A stretch of 64,000 nt of DNA from Rutpela maculata (Eukaryota; Arthropoda; Insecta; Coleoptera; Cerambycidae). The stretch is taken from NCBI GenBank assembly GCA_936432065.2, contig OW386291.2, positions 23,475,821 through 23,539,820 on the forward strand, in the 5' to 3' direction. Positions 1-12,309 of the stretch are shown here, piece after piece; positions within the stretch are counted from its first letter, which is position 1; every line of letters starts with the position of its first letter. Below the pieces are notes generated by a model. That model saw only the letters and a list, made by a program, of their open reading frames with translations, did not search any database and had not been told where the DNA came from. A program made the translations under genes and the position numbers.

Positions 1-262
1 TTTTTTTTGAATCCACGTTACTATAACTTAATAAACCATAATAATCATGAAGTGTACATACTTTTTAACAGTTCTCAATGAAGAAAGAATTTTTTTGAAG
101 AGCTTTTAAAAATGGATGGAAAAAAAATTTTTCTTCACTTTTTTTTATGTTCTGCACCCGAGCGAAATGTAAACTTTTCAGGATATTATTCTACTCATTT
201 TCACGAACTCATTAAAAAAAAGTTTACACAGTTTGCAACTTTTTGTGGGTAAATAAATACCT
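1..262 (+). repeat. Partial copy of the foldback repeat found at 50.6-52.1 kb
   Basis: Bases 9-105 match 51506-51600 closely (shared 'gaatccacgttacta' and 'aataatcatgaagtgtaca'). Bases 105-262 match 51975-52146 (shared 'ccgagcgaaatgtaaac'). The 375 bases lying between those blocks in the other copy are missing here, so this copy is deleted internally, or the other carries extra sequence. The window edge cuts it. No coding potential is visible. Confidence 0.7.
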
Positions 263-328
263 TCGTCGACTGGGCTATATGTATAATCCAAGTTTTAGAC
301 CTCCAAACCTTGGCAAATTTTTGTGTGG

Positions 329-1238
329 ACAAAACAACCACGAATTTTTGGCACTTTTTTCAGTTTGTGGCTTATAACTTAAAAACAATGCATCCAATCG
401 AAAAGTCATTTATTATCAAAATTAAAAAGCATTAAATTTCGAATGAGAACCTCAAAGTTGAAATTTCATCAAGAGGTATGGGCGTAATTGGCAGTCGAAT
501 AACAACGATTTTTACCAACTTGTAAAAAACTCACACTGGGTAACTTCAGCTCTGAAACGACTAACCTAAATGAAAAAAATCCATAGAATGAAAGTTGTAG
601 AGCATGTAATTTCAAGTTCATAGATTACCTGGTTTTCTAATTTCGATCAATATTAAGCAAAATACACTCAAAATCTAAAATGTCCTACATATAAATATAT
701 TTATTATTTTCTTTTATTCCTTTTTATCCACATTAATTTGAGAAAATGGGTTTTCGAAATAAAAGTATAATCTAAAGAAAGGCCCAACGTTTATTAACCA
801 AAAATAAAAATTTGCCCAATAGTACTAATACAACAAAATGTAAAAAAAATTAAACAAGTGCAGGAGCAACAATACAACCTGAAATGAAGTAAAAATGAGT
901 TTTGGAAAAAACGAATTATTTGCGGAAAAAAATTAAACAAGTGCAAGAACAATACAAGGTGTAAAAAAAACTGAAATGAAGTAAAAATGAGTTTTGCTCG
1001 AGCATATGCATGCCCACTCAAAATTTTGTCCAAACGGTTTTCAGCAAATATAGTGGAAACTAAGTCTCTCAAGGGACGCGCATGACTGACATACCTCTTG
1101 ATAAAATTTCAACTTTGAAGCGAAGCGAAATTTAATGGTCTTTAATTTTGGTAATAGAAGACATTTCGATTGGATGCATTGTTTTTAAGTTATATGCCAC
1201 AAACTGAAAAAAGTGCCAAAAATTCGTGGTTTTTTCGT
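329..1238. mobile_element. Foldback/MITE-like element with arms of about 150 bp
   Basis: Bases 329-480 read as the reverse complement of about 1091-1238. Both arms share 'ccacgaatttttggcac', 'gcatccaatcgaaa' and, at the inner ends, the run 'aagaggtat'. The spacer of about 610 bp is AT-rich and contains a short direct duplication. No transposase-like frame is seen, so it looks like a non-autonomous inverted-repeat element. Confidence 0.7.
844..998 (+). repeat. Direct duplication in the foldback spacer
   Basis: A segment with 'attaaacaagtgca' followed by 'ctgaaatgaagtaaaaatga' occurs at about 844-908 and again at about 927-998 with small indels. It makes a spurious minus-strand frame and has no sign of coding function. 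Confidence 0.7.
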
Positions 1239-1397
1239 CTTAAGGTGCTAAACCAAAATTGAAAATTATAAATAATTATGACTGTAAACTTGACCTTGAA
1301 TACTGTTCTAACAAGATGGCCGGCTAATTAAAAAAACCCTAATTGTCATTTGCAGTCTTCTCATTAAACTATATATTCTAATAATGGTAATGGCCTA

Positions 1398-3378
1398 TAG
1401 TCCAGTCAACGGATTTTTTTCAATATACATGGAGGGCGGCAGAATTTTTGACTTCAGGAATGGGTTTGGGGTAGTTAGGAGGTAAACAAACTAAAAGTCC
1501 TCGACCCTAGGAGGTGAGCCTCACGGAGGGGGCTTACGGAAGGCCCTAAATTTCGACTTTTTTTGGTTTTACGCTTATAACTCGATAACCTTGAGAAAAA
1601 AATATTCTTACCTTTTTGAAAGTTGACAAAATTTCCTATATTTTTTACTTCACAAAAAGTTTCTATCTTCAACCGTACTCGAGATATCCGCTTCTAAAAA
1701 TCGCCGATTTCCGGAAAACGCTGTGTTGGATCACATTTTTCGTCATACTCTGCTTTAACTCCTCAAATCTTCTTTGTAGTGTTATGTATAGCAAAATATA
1801 GAACAAATAATTTGTAATTTGCTCGTCCAAAACACCTTAGCAAACTTTATTTTAGACGAAATCCATCTTACGCCAGAAGAACAGGCAACCATCGATACAC
1901 TCAGATCAGATTTTCTAGACGATCCTCCCTCGGTAGATTCGCTGGATAATGACCTACATCTCCAATCAGTTGCCATGAAATTTGGAACAGCAATGGAAGA
2001 CATCACCTACCATGGACGAACTGCTAAACTCGGAATCCAATACTTCAATGTGATGGAATTGATGAGTACATTCATGCAGAGAGGGCTGGCGATTTCCAAG
2101 CTCACCTGAACTGTTGTAAGCGAATGCTAACCTACTTTCATGCAGCCGGGCATTTCCCCTGTGCAAAGTCATGCCGCTTTTATGTGCAAGACATAGAAAA
2201 ACTTCCCAAATGTCAACAGAAGAGTACCAAAAGTTTGTGAGATCAGGATTGTGGTCCGATATGACGATTGAGACCACTTTCATGCGCAACTTCCACGACC
2301 GTGGTGGAATGACCTGAGGAAGGGGAATCACGGATAGTACTATAAGTAAGTGGGTTGTTGGAATGTCTGCAACTAATGACATATGTACTTCACTCGAGGA
2401 ATATTCAGGTATCTTGGATTCGTCAAGTGAACAACACAAGTCGATGCAGAAAGGCATCATTAAATTGTTCGTCAGCATGCCTCAATTGCCAGGGCCACTG
2501 CCACAATGGAGTCTCCATAAAAGAGGATGAGGAGGATGAAGAATTTGATGACATAGTAGTTTCTTTGGAGGATTCATTTTCCTCTTCTGCTGGCGTGGTG
2601 TCCCCATAAACTATTCCCCCGTCCGAAAATTGATTGGTTTTTTTTTCTTTCTTTAAAAAAGCATTAGCAGATTAGCTATTAGCCAATTATATGCAAATAA
2701 AAGTAGCTGTTATACGTAAATAAAAGCAGTTCAAACCATAATATTGTGGTGTTTTTTTTATAGAGGTACCTACCTGCTTTTTCCCACTGTTTTAAGTGTA
2801 GCTACTCATTACTAGTCCAAATGCAACAACTTACAACAATAAAAAGGTTTAAAAAAAAAATGTAGGTAATGATTTCAAGCAATAATCCTATCACATTACA
2901 GCAAAAAATCTGAAATCCTTAATTTCAGTCATTAATTATATGTAGAATATATAATTTTTAAGCCAATTTAATCCTCTTCACTTGATTTGGTTGTATTTTA
3001 TTTTACAAAGAAGATTTGAGGAGTTAAGAGTATGACGAAAAATGTGATCCGAAACAGCGTTTTTCGAAAATCGGCGATCTTTAGAAGCGGATAACTCGAT
3101 AACGGTTGAAGATAGAAACTTTTTGCTGAAGTAAAAAATATAGGAAATTTTGTCAGCTTTCAAAAAGTTAAAAATAATTTTTTCTCAAGGACCAATAGTT
3201 ATCGAGCTATAAGCGAAAAACCAAAGAAAATCGAAATTTAGGGCCTTCCGGAAACCCCCTCCGCGAGGTTCACCTCCTAGGGTCGGGAACTTTTAGTATG
3301 TTTACCTCCTAACCCATCCCTGAAGTCAAAAATTCTGCCGCCCTTCATGTAGTCTATAATAATTCATTGACTGGACTA
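1398..3378. mobile_element. Long-terminal-inverted-repeat element with a deleted FEN/PIN-family gene
   Basis: Left arm 1398-1805 and right arm about 2985-3378 are inverted copies of about 400 bp. Both begin 'tagtccagtcaa' at their outer ends and share 'cacctcctagggtcg', 'agggccttccg' and 'gaggagtta' in matching inverted order. The bases just outside both ends are CTA, a possible 3-bp target duplication. The interior of about 1.2 kb holds degraded coding sequence on the plus strand. The arms, interior and possible duplication fit a cut-and-paste DNA element. I cannot assign it to a named superfamily. Confidence 0.75.
1819..2609 (+). pseudogene. FEN/PIN plus Cys-rich family, copy 1 (internally deleted)
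   Basis: The plus strand reads through several frames. It begins FILDEIHLTPEEQ at about 1848 and continues to IQYFNVMELMSTFMQ (about 2025-2080). After a frame change it reads HLNCCKRMLTYFHAAGHF, and after another WSDMTIETTFMRNFHDRGG and ITDSTISKWVVGM. I recognise these blocks as the N-terminal region of an unnamed protein family that is common in insect and cnidarian annotations. The frame then passes directly into a Cys-rich tail (CRKASLNCSSACLNCQGHC, about 2448-2505) followed by an acidic stretch, so the nuclease core expected between them is absent. At least two frameshifts and a TGA near 2318 make it non-functional. It lies between the inverted arms of the 1398-3378 element, so it is probably that element's decayed payload. 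Family recognition is from memory. Confidence 0.6.
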
Positions 3379-3384
3379 CTAGAA

Positions 3385-3420
3385 CATTTTACTCTAGATG
3401 AAGTCCATTTAGTCTTTTCG
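3385..3420 (+). pseudogene. Short second fragment of the copy-1 N-terminal motif
   Basis: Just outside the right inverted arm the plus strand encodes HFTLDEVHLV, which resembles NFILDEIHLT at the start of copy 1. The similarity ends within about 40 bases. It may be the remnant of an adjacent copy or of sequence that the arm interrupted. Confidence 0.35.
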
Positions 3421-3629
3421 TTGATTATCACAAATAATTCCTACCTTACACAAGTGCAAATACACTTAGCGGAGATCACAATTCACATAGTAACTTGTTT
3501 TTATTTTTTATTACAAAAATATATCATTACGATAATTAATATTCACATGTTAAAAGAGTAATCTTCATTTTGTTCCATTTGTTTCGACGGCCCTGACTTT
3601 CGAAATCGTCGGTGACTTCCTGAACAAGT

Positions 3630-4680
3630 GGAGAGAGCTCCTCAATTCGTTTGGCAAAAACAGAGGCGGGGTCGTCATCGTCGTCGCCGGAATCCTCAAG
3701 TTGAACAGATGGAACGTTCTGGCATGATTTGCCAAAGCAAAATTTACATAGTGCCTAGGATTTTAATCCTGCATTGCGGCAGCTGCATCTTCCACTACAT
3801 CTTTTTCTGCATTAACAAGATATCAAGCTCAGTAGATTCTGCGGAGCGGGACCTATGGTGGTGGTGACTGGGATGAGTCCCTGATCGTCGATCTTCCACC
3901 CCCAATCTGTTGGGTTTTTATTAACCCTCAACCACTTATGAATTTAGTGGTAAGTTTTATAAAAATGGTGGCTTGCTGTATCTTCCGTTGGGGTGAAACG
4001 AGCAAGGTTAACCTTTGTGTTGGTTGCCATCTTTATGAAAAGCTGGTAGCGTGGGCTATTCAAAGTGTCCTTCTTTATATCACTCCCGTAAAGAGCCACG
4101 AAAAATATTTCTCCCCAGCTTTGACTCTGGCCTCATGACTGGAATCTGTGGGCAGGAAAATTGCAGGCAGTTCTATGAGGTGTGGATGTTTCTGGAAGAC
4201 GCTGGTCAATTTTGTTTTTCACTGCCAGAAAGGGGCAGAGGTCATGTCGTACCCGCTGAAGGCACGCAAATAAAGAACAGACCATCGCGGGTATTGTGTA
4301 GGTCCGTGGGTATAAGATGAGCTTGAGAAATGGACACACTCAGCTTCACGTTTGCCACTTTTTTGGAGGTAGACGTTCATTGTAGCTGAGCCCAATCCAT
4401 TCAGGAGAACCAGAAGGTCCACGTCTTCTCCAATAACGATAACACCGTCAAATACTGTGACAATGTGTCCCAATGAGCGCCTTCCTCGGAAACTATCACT
4501 GCAACGCCTTGCTGCTCAAATGCATCGCGAAGCAGTGCAATGAGGCGCCTCTTGTTGTTATCATTGTCCAATAGTTTTTCCTGTGATACTAGTTCATTTT
4601 TCGCAATTACCTTATTTTTAGTATATAATTTATGTTTGTTGTGCTCAAAACTGTTTACATCGATTTTTTCAAAATCCATT
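3630..4680 (-). pseudogene. FEN/PIN plus Cys-rich family, copy 2
   Basis: Reading the minus strand from 4680 down, the order is: KLIALL-like block RRLIALLRDAFEQQGVAVIV (4520-4580), IGEDVDLLVLL (about 4405-4440), YLRAFSGYDMTSA (about 4225-4265), FFVALYGSDIKKDTL and a RYQLF block (about 4050-4110), ARFTPTEDTASHHFYKTYH (about 3955-4010), then GWKIDDQGLIPVTTT and a tail CRKRCSGRCSCRNAGLKS with CKFCFGKSCQN (about 3720-3800), ending in an acidic run. The acidic D/E positions in the GEDxDLL and GxDxTS motifs correspond to FEN/XPG-type PIN nuclease motifs; the upstream FDG and DDAD motifs are missing. In the tail, one expected Cys reads Ser or Trp. Frameshifts and stops occur throughout, so it is dead. 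Orientation is opposite to copy 1. No clear inverted repeats were found around it. Confidence 0.6.
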
Positions 4681-5483
4681 CTATCCGAAATTTTGGTTTT
4701 ATGCCATTTTTGAGGGAACTTCTGAGCTCAAATTAAAGCTAAATAAATTTACTATAAATTCATTACCTATGACTTTTCTCGTGGGATGAGTACTTTTCCC
4801 GATATTTGGGAAGGTACGTGACCAATACGAAATTTTTTCACTTTTTGGCCAACTTTTGAAGAGGTGTATCTCGGAAAGTCCTGGACGTAAGAAACTCGAT
4901 TAGGCTTTAATTCTAGCAAACTTAATCTACTTCAAAAAAGGAATAATAACATTTTCTGTAGGATGCATACTTTAGCATATATATTGAGCAGAAACCGAAA
5001 TAAATGCAAAAATTTAGCGGTTTTTTGGGCATTGTGCAACTCGCGCAGGTCTTTTGAATTTGGTTTTTTACTATTGACATAGATTCTAACAACATATTAA
5101 AAAATTGGAACTACATAACCTATTGCAAGGTCGAGCCCTTTTTTGTGTATACATTGACTGGCTTATTAAAGTAATAATTTGAATCTGGTATCTCAATAGC
5201 ATATTTATATTTAATTTTTAAATATATTGGATTTTTTATCATTCTATAAAATGTGGGCTGTCCTTATCCGTAGGTGCCAAAATAAGTTTGTTATGTTTCT
5301 GTTTCCAGAATATTCGTAATATTTTACATTATTTGTAGTGCACTTGGTGTGATTTAAATTATAACATTATAGCATATCTCTTAGTAATATTTTCTATTAG
5401 AGTTACGCAGTAGAAAAATATAAATATTATGTATGACTAGATATGTTATTTGATATATAATGTTATTTTTAAATATTAGCTTT
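4681..5483. other. Non-coding stretch, 3' side of gene A
   Basis: AT-rich sequence without a supported gene. The segment around 5090-5165 loosely resembles 1290-1340, suggesting old repeat DNA. The part nearest 5483 should contain the 3' UTR of gene A, but no AATAAA polyadenylation signal was seen within about 150 bases of the stop. Confidence 0.4.
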
Positions 5484-5836
5484 TCAAGATTTCCTTTTTT
5501 TTCTTCTGTGAACGGATGCTTCATAATCGTCGTCTTCTGCCGCCCCATAATGTTCGCTGATAACATATTTCTTTATGTGATTGGAATGTCCTGGATAGTC
5601 GTTATGTTTAACGTTTACATTATGACTGTACAATGCTCCACCGTCATCGCTCCTGCTGCGAATTATGTTGATTATCCATAAAAATATGGCCAATTTTCCC
5701 AAAAACATACTATTTAAGAGCATGAATTTCATTGACATTAATGCTATAGGAAGTAGCGTGGTCTGTAGGATAAATGGTGTAGCCAGCATAGGCAAAATTC
5801 TGGAGAAGACATCTTGTTGTTGTTTCTTTCGGGGTT
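5484..5836 (-). CDS. Gene A, last exon (tentative Osiris/DUF1676-like membrane protein)
   Basis: The exon opens at 5836 after a good acceptor (minus strand 'TGCATTTATTTTACAG') and ends at a stop at 5484-5486, giving 116 residues plus two bases that complete a split codon. It starts PRKKQQQDVF, continues with a long hydrophobic region (ILPMLATPFILQ through KLAIFLWIINII), then a Gly/Ser-His segment (GGALYSHNVNV), a Tyr/Asp-rich stretch and a basic end (HRRKKRKS). The hydrophobic block followed by GG-x-SH resembles the C-terminal region of Osiris/DUF1676 proteins, which are secreted or membrane-associated insect proteins involved in cuticle; this assignment is from memory and tentative. It is clearly paralogous to 59367-59692. 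Its phase matches the exon at 25006-25123, giving a predicted protein of 156 residues. It is intact here. Confidence 0.75.
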
Positions 5837-8824
5837 CTGTAAAATAAATGCAAAAGATTAAATTTAGCAATATCAAATACGAACTGAAAACTTATAAACA
5901 TGTAATATGAAATAGAGGAAAATGCTTCGACAGCCTTTTGTGTCGTAAAACATAAAAATACATGAAATAAACAAAGATTTTGGTAAAGTCAAATTGCATT
6001 CAGGGACGGATTAAAGGCAAATTGATGGGAGGGGGGGATAAATTATCTTCCCAACTATTTTAGTATAGTAGGTATTCATCGCTACAAATCTAGCAATAAA
6101 AATTAATATATATTAAGATAAAAAGATAATTTAAAATATATGTTTTAAGTTTAGTTAACGTATCACCGAAAAAAAGAAAGGAAAGAAATATTTTACGTAA
6201 CTATTATACCATCTTCCATTGGACTTCGTCTAGTAGTCTCAAAGACATCGGACGCTTTTAAGATCAGTCCCAGTAATTTGCCTTAAATCCTGATTAAAAG
6301 CCGGCACAATAGGACGAAATTACGCTGATGTGATAAGTGAAAAATTTTACGCAAAGTGATATAAAATAACATTACAACAGTTAAGTTGTATAGCCAATAT
6401 TTAATTAATGTGGGTGATTAGAATATCTCAGAGTGTAAGTGAAAAGTGGAGAACAACCCGAGGATCCTCCAGGAAACCATAAATCAATCAGGTCTACACT
6501 TGATTATACCACTTTACTAAAATTTATACCTATATGCTTTAAATGCTTGATAGTTCCTAGGAAATAAATTAAAATCAGGGCACCAAATATTTTTCTTTCA
6601 GCAAAAATATACAAACCTAACTATTGAGTATACCAGGGACGTACTATTAGGTCAAAAATACAAATAATAATTAATAGCCAAAACCGAATTTCTTTCAGCT
6701 AATGAATAGAATTACGCACGATATAATATGGTGATAATAATAACCCGAAATAATTAGTAATGCATCGCTATTAAAGTGTGACTATACATATTTCCAGTGT
6801 GAACCTTCAAGTGTGTTTTTTCATAATTATTAAAAATATTCAAACAAATTTAATCAAAATTAAACACGTAATGATCAGTGGCGCACTACTCTTAAAGTAT
6901 ACCTATCTTTCAGATGAGGTTCTCATAATTGCTAAAAATATTTAAACGAGTTTAATTTGAATTAGATCAGAAATAATCAATGGGGCACTGTCGGTGTGTA
7001 GCGTCCAGACTTAATTCTTATGCCACCTCAATGTAGGGCGTGATACAGGTTTCTCTCAGGAAAATGGTTTCCAAGAAAATATACACAGAAAAGAGCAAAC
7101 TCGATGGCTAGAGCAGCGGAAACTCAACTCAATAAATAGGTCATATCCTGGTAGGCAGGGAGATGTCACTAATGGATACCCATAAAAGCTTGTAAAAGTT
7201 AAATACAAAGTGACAACGTATAGAAGATATATTTGTTTGTATAAGTGAATGTGTTTGTAAAATAATTTATACCTCGGAATATTATCAGCTTGATAGGAAA
7301 TATTAGTTAGTGTTTAATTACGTACACAAACCAAAACTTTCCACAGTGCTTCCCTTTAACATCTTGAAAATTTAGCTCAAAAAATTATTCAATAAAATGG
7401 AGGAAATTGAATAGAGAAGAAAAACTGCTAAACTTTGGATTACCTATATGAAAATGGTTATATTGGCATAATCAAAACAAAAAATAAAAAACTGGCAAAA
7501 ATTTGGCTAACTTCAACATGCTGGTAAATTTGTAAATGTGAATATTTTTATTCCTAACTTTTTCTGCGTTGAAGTACTACTTTGCATTAAAAGATAATGT
7601 ATTTAACTTATATTAAAATCAGTCATTTTTTATGGGCCTGTGAATACTTAGAGACGCAAAAAAATAAGAGATAACTATATTATATTGTTATTCTTATATA
7701 CTAATATATATCAATAGCCATCAAAAATGGCAACACAAGAGAGTATTTTATATCACCTTTAAAACCCATCTTGATTTTTCTTCCTAGCTTATATGGTTTT
7801 CGAGCAATTCAATTTTTTCTTTAGGCCGCGCGCAATAAATTTCAAATAAACGAAAATTCGCGAGCATTAAAAATACAAATTTTGGAATTTTTTTCAATAT
7901 CGAAAACTATGGCATATACAACAAAATTACAATAGGACTTTTTTTTAGGGAATTAGTCAAGCTTTCTTTTTTATGATGAGCAATATTTTTATATCTTCAA
8001 CGGTTAACGAGTGATCGGTAAATAAGGCTTTTTTCACCGAAGCGGTGGTATTTTGGGGGAGTTGCGGCACTCCCCAGAACGGATTTTTGTGGTTTTATGA
8101 TGTATAACCCCTCCACTAACAGTTACCGAAGGAAAATCTCAGATAACATTTTTTGCGAGCTTCTGGTGTATTTTTTACTTTACCGACTGGAGTACCAGTA
8201 TACATTGCAAATATATTTTAAAATTTTCAAATTTAATTTTTTTGATGGAGAATATACAAAATTCAAAAAACCTTATACTGCTGGATAGAGAATTAAAAAC
8301 ATTTTCAAACGAGCTGTCACACGCACCCTCATTCCAAGGGGGTTGAAGGGGGAGATGTAAAATTATGCTCAAAAAATGTCATCTTAGAATTAAAAGTCAA
8401 CGTGTTTCAGGATTTTACTTATAAATGGTAAATTACGTAAATAATGAATTTATCTGTTACTTATGGACTTCACTGTAGATTAAAGCATATAGACAATGAA
8501 TTTATAAAAAAATATATACATCTAGTTTTTATAGGCAATTAACCTATTCTAAGTTTTTGATGTTACAGAACTAAAAAAAAAAAAATAATAAAGGAGAATT
8601 AATTACCTGTTACTATAAAACAGTTCCTGCAATGTACAAGACTTTTTAATTGAATAATGTTAATGTCCAGAATGTTAATTAGAATTTATTATGTAGCTGT
8701 GTGCCCAATTATTTTTTGTTGCTTTCTTGATCTTAAGGCTGATTTACATGTTGACAGTGGTTTAGTCGATTAACGGAATTAAGTAGAGCAAAGTACTGTA
8801 TCGAGTATAAATTAATAGTTTAAA
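5837..8824. other. Intron of gene A: mostly featureless AT-rich DNA
   Basis: No coding sequence is supported. A direct duplication is visible at about 6820-6890 and 6930-7000 (shared 'tcataattrytaaaaatatt', followed by similar bases ending near 'gggcact' or 'ggcgcact'). A small hairpin lies at about 8058-8078 ('ggggagttgcggcactcccc'). Otherwise I see nothing identifiable. Confidence 0.45.
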
Positions 8825-9155
8825 AAATTAAAAAAACATGCTTTTATAAACACTGCACTAAAAAGCAAAAAATAATCATGGAACCTGTTCTCTCTGTTTA
8901 CCCCGTAAGAGCCTTAGGGTAAGCCATGTTTGTAATTAAATATAATATTTGAGTATAAAAGTGTGCTATTTCGAACAGGTTCGATAATTAAAATGCCGAA
9001 AACATCATTAGATTAAATGAAAAGCGTCCCCCGCTTTTATGCCCAAATATTATACTTAATTACAAACACGGCTTACACTAAGGCCTAAGACAGAGATAAC
9101 AGGTTCGAATATGTTTTGCTTTTTAGTGCAGTATATATAAAAGGGTGTTTTTTAT
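8825..9155. repeat. Foldback element with arms of about 130 bp
   Basis: Left arm about 8825-8965 and right arm about 9027-9155 are inverted copies. Shared blocks in mirrored order include 'actgcactaaaaagca', 'aacaggttcgaa/ggaacctgtt', 'gccttagggtaagcc' against 'ggcttacactaaggc', and 'ttgtaatta'. The loop is about 60 bp. It has no coding sequence and is typical of a MITE/foldback element. Confidence 0.7.
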
Positions 9156-9581
9156 ACTAATAATTTATTTTTTTACTTTTTAGTCTTATATTTAAGGAGA
9201 GAATTTTGGCACTTTTGACATTTATATGAAGAATTCGAAAATATTTATAATCTAAATACCGATGTTCAGTCGAATTTGACAATAATTGCCATGTTGACGC
9301 TGCCATTTTGAATTTTTAAGTTTTAATCGCATATTTGTTTTCTACTTATCAAGCCCTTTCTTTTGATACCCATATCAAGGGGGTTGTAAAGAAAATGATA
9401 ATCCGTCATCTTGGGGGGGGGGGCATTTTGAACATATTATAATATTGAGTATACTATATTGTATTGTCATCAGAGCTACACACAATTGCCAAATTACATG
9501 ATGATACAACAATTAGAAGTGGGTGAAATTCAGTTCCTTAGGCTTTCTACTTACATAAATACATAGATATATACATGGATA

Positions 9582-9710
<129 letters not shown>

Positions 9711-9711
9711 A

Positions 9712-10622
9712 CTGCACGAGACTGCAAAGGGCCGGACAGGTCGAAGCTGTGTTGCCTTTGTGGAAATGAGGGTCATATGGCATTCTCGAAAATGAAGAAG
9801 TTTCTTCAAGTGAATCTAGGCAGAGGCCAGCAGGCACAGGATTTACTCCTACAAGAGGCCGTGGAGAAAAGCAGTGATATTGTGATAGTGAGTGAACAAT
9901 ATAAGCAGCCGGAATCCGCAGGCAGGGCGGCAATCGCGGTGCTGAATAGAGATCTAAATGTCAGGGAGGTAAGCGATCCGGTGGCCAACGTTGTATGTGG
10001 ACGGAGTGAGGACTTACAGCTGTTATTTCTCTCCCAATGCCCAGTACGACGATTTCCTGCAGGACCTAGATGAACTCGAGGAGAGCATTTGTACGGCGAA
10101 CGGAGAAGTCATAGTGGCAGAGGACTTCAACTGCAAGTCACCAGAATGGGGATCAAATAGGCTGGACATCCGTGGGGAGGCCTCTCGGAGATGGTCGCAA
10201 GGCTGGACCTAGTGATCCTAAATGAGGTAAACGTAAATACCTTTCGACCGGGAAATACAGGGTCAGTGGTGGATATTACGTTGGCAACGGCAGGCGTCGC
10301 AGCCAGGACATTGAATTGGCGTGTACTGGAGGAGGTGACACTGAGTTATCACCAGTACATACAGTTTACAGTCGAAGATAGACCGCGAGCAATACGGGAT
10401 GCAACGATAGAAAATGGAGGATGGGTTACAGGAAAACTAGATAGGACCAAACTGCGGGAATCACTTGAATCGGTAGAGCGACAAGGGAGACTCACACAAA
10501 TCGCACAAACCCGGGACTCGGAGGCGCTGGCGGAATTTGCAGTAGCCACAATCATACCGGCTTGCGACAGAGCGATGCCACGGCGAAGGAAACGAACAAA
10601 CAGGAGAGCGCCGGTCTACTAG
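9712..10622 (+). pseudogene. R1-like ORF1 zinc-knuckle end and ORF2 endonuclease domain
   Basis: From 9712 the frame reads ARDCKGPDRSKLCCLCGNEG then HMA: the last residues of one CCHC knuckle and most of a second, whose final Cys is lacking. The same frame runs straight into FLQVNLGRGQQAQDLLLQEA and DIVIVSEQYK (9790-9905), the start of an apurinic/apyrimidinic-type endonuclease that nicks target DNA. After frame changes near 9985 and 10190 it gives VAEDFNCKSPEWGS (about 10115-10160) and the rest of the domain to 10622. Fusion of the ORF1 knuckle with ORF2 in one frame suggests a small deletion or normal ORF overlap lost by indels. Confidence 0.75.
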
Positions 10623-10648
10623 TGGACACCTGAGATCGCCGGAGGTGC

Positions 10649-12177
10649 TTGGCTGCTCGCAGGAAATTCCAACGAGCAAGGGTGGGGCAAGGAGAAGAAG
10701 CAAACTTGGAGGATGATTATAAAAGAGCGAAAAAGGAACTAAGAACGGCAATAAAACAATGTAAGCGGAAATGCTGGATAGAATTGTGCCATTCAGTGGA
10801 CGAAGACCCCTGGGGACTGCCGTTTAGATTGGTTACCAAGAGGCTGAAGGGCGGGCAACAGACTCCGGGACTGACGTGCCCGATAAGGGTTGGTGAGATA
10901 GTAGTCTCTTTCCGGTGCACGATACAAGACCGAGACTGTCGCAAGAAGAAGAAGAGCCGTTTACAGTCGAATAGTTAGGAGAAGCAAAGAAACGACTGAC
11001 GCTTAGAAAGGTGCCAGGACTAGATGAGATCCCAAACGAGGTCATCGCTGCAGTCATAGATATATGGCCAAATCTTTTGTTGGAGACTTACAATACCTGT
11101 CTCAGCGAGGGAGTTTTTCCAAAGAGATGGAAGAAGCAGAAGCTGATTCTGCTGAGAAAGAGGGAAAAGCCGCTTGAGGAGACGTCGTCGTACCGGCCTA
11201 TCTGTCTGCTGGATACGCTGGGAAAACTTTTCGAGAGACTTATCGTTCAGAGAATTGAAAAACATATTGAGGTAGATGGAGGTTTGTCACCAAGGCAGTT
11301 TGGATTTCGGAGAGGTCGTTCAACGGTTGATGCCATCAGGCAAGTAGTCAGCGCGGCGGATCCGATCAAAACCGTCCCGTGGCGAAGTAAAGGGCACCGG
11401 GGTATCTGTTGCAGATGGTGGATAACTACCTATTGGACAGAATACTTATCTACAATACGATGGAAAGACTTAAAGAATTCAAGGTGATGGCAGGAGTACC
11501 ACAGGGATCGGTCCTAGAGCCATTCTTGTGGAATGTGATGTTCGACGGTCTTCTAAATCTGACTCTCCCAGAAGGAAGTGGCATAATTGGGTTCGCCGAT
11601 GACGTGGCGATGGTTACGACGGCGAAGACAACGCACATCTTGGAGGTTAAGATGAACGAGTGCATGTGCCTTGCCAGCGTGTGGCTCCGTGATAACGGAT
11701 TGGAACTAGCGCTTCACAAGACAGAAGCGGTACTTATAACAGATAAGAGGCTCTTTTCGACGCCTACTCTATCTCTGGGATGGCGATATGGTGCCGTGGA
11801 AGAAATCTGTAAAATATTTGGGGGTGCAGTTGGAAGCAGGTTTGAGGTATGAGGAGCATACGAAAATTGCAGCCGAGAAAGCAGCAACATCAGCGGCAGC
11901 GATAGCGCGCCTGATGCCTAACACCGGTGGGCTCAGTGAGATGAAAAGTAGGTTACTGAATAGTGTTGTCCACGCCAAGATCCTATATGGAGCGGAAATC
12001 TGGGGTGACGCGGCCGAAAGGACAACAGTAAGAAGGAGGTTAGCTACCGTCCAACGGCGTAGTGCACTTAGAGTTATCTCGGCACATAGGATGGTGTCAG
12101 AGAGTGCAGTGCTGGTGTTGGCAAGTACACCGCCGATCGATCTCCTTATTCCAGAGAGACAGGAGGTCTACCGATAG
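10649..12177 (+). pseudogene. R1-like ORF2 reverse transcriptase region
   Basis: Recognisable RT blocks are spread over four frame segments. VPGLDEIPNEVI begins near 11011; SSYRPICLLDTLGKLFERL and SPRQFGFRRGRSTVDAI follow (11185-11350). After a frame change, AGVPQGSVLEPFLWN (about 11490) and the catalytic FADDVAM (about 11593-11613) appear, then KYLGVQLE (about 11812) and RLMPNTGG in a third frame. The FADD box is intact, but the split frames cannot encode a working enzyme. RT would copy element RNA at the nicked target. Residues between 10649 and 10978 are the linker from endonuclease to RT. Confidence 0.8.
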
Positions 12178-12309
12178 TGTAATGGGATCCGCGATGAACA
12201 AAGAAGGGCCGAAGCCAAGAGAGCGACACGGCAAAGACTTTTTGTTAAAAGGCAGGAAAGATGGGATACTGACACGACGGATCGATGGACGTATGGACCC
12301 ATTCCAAAC

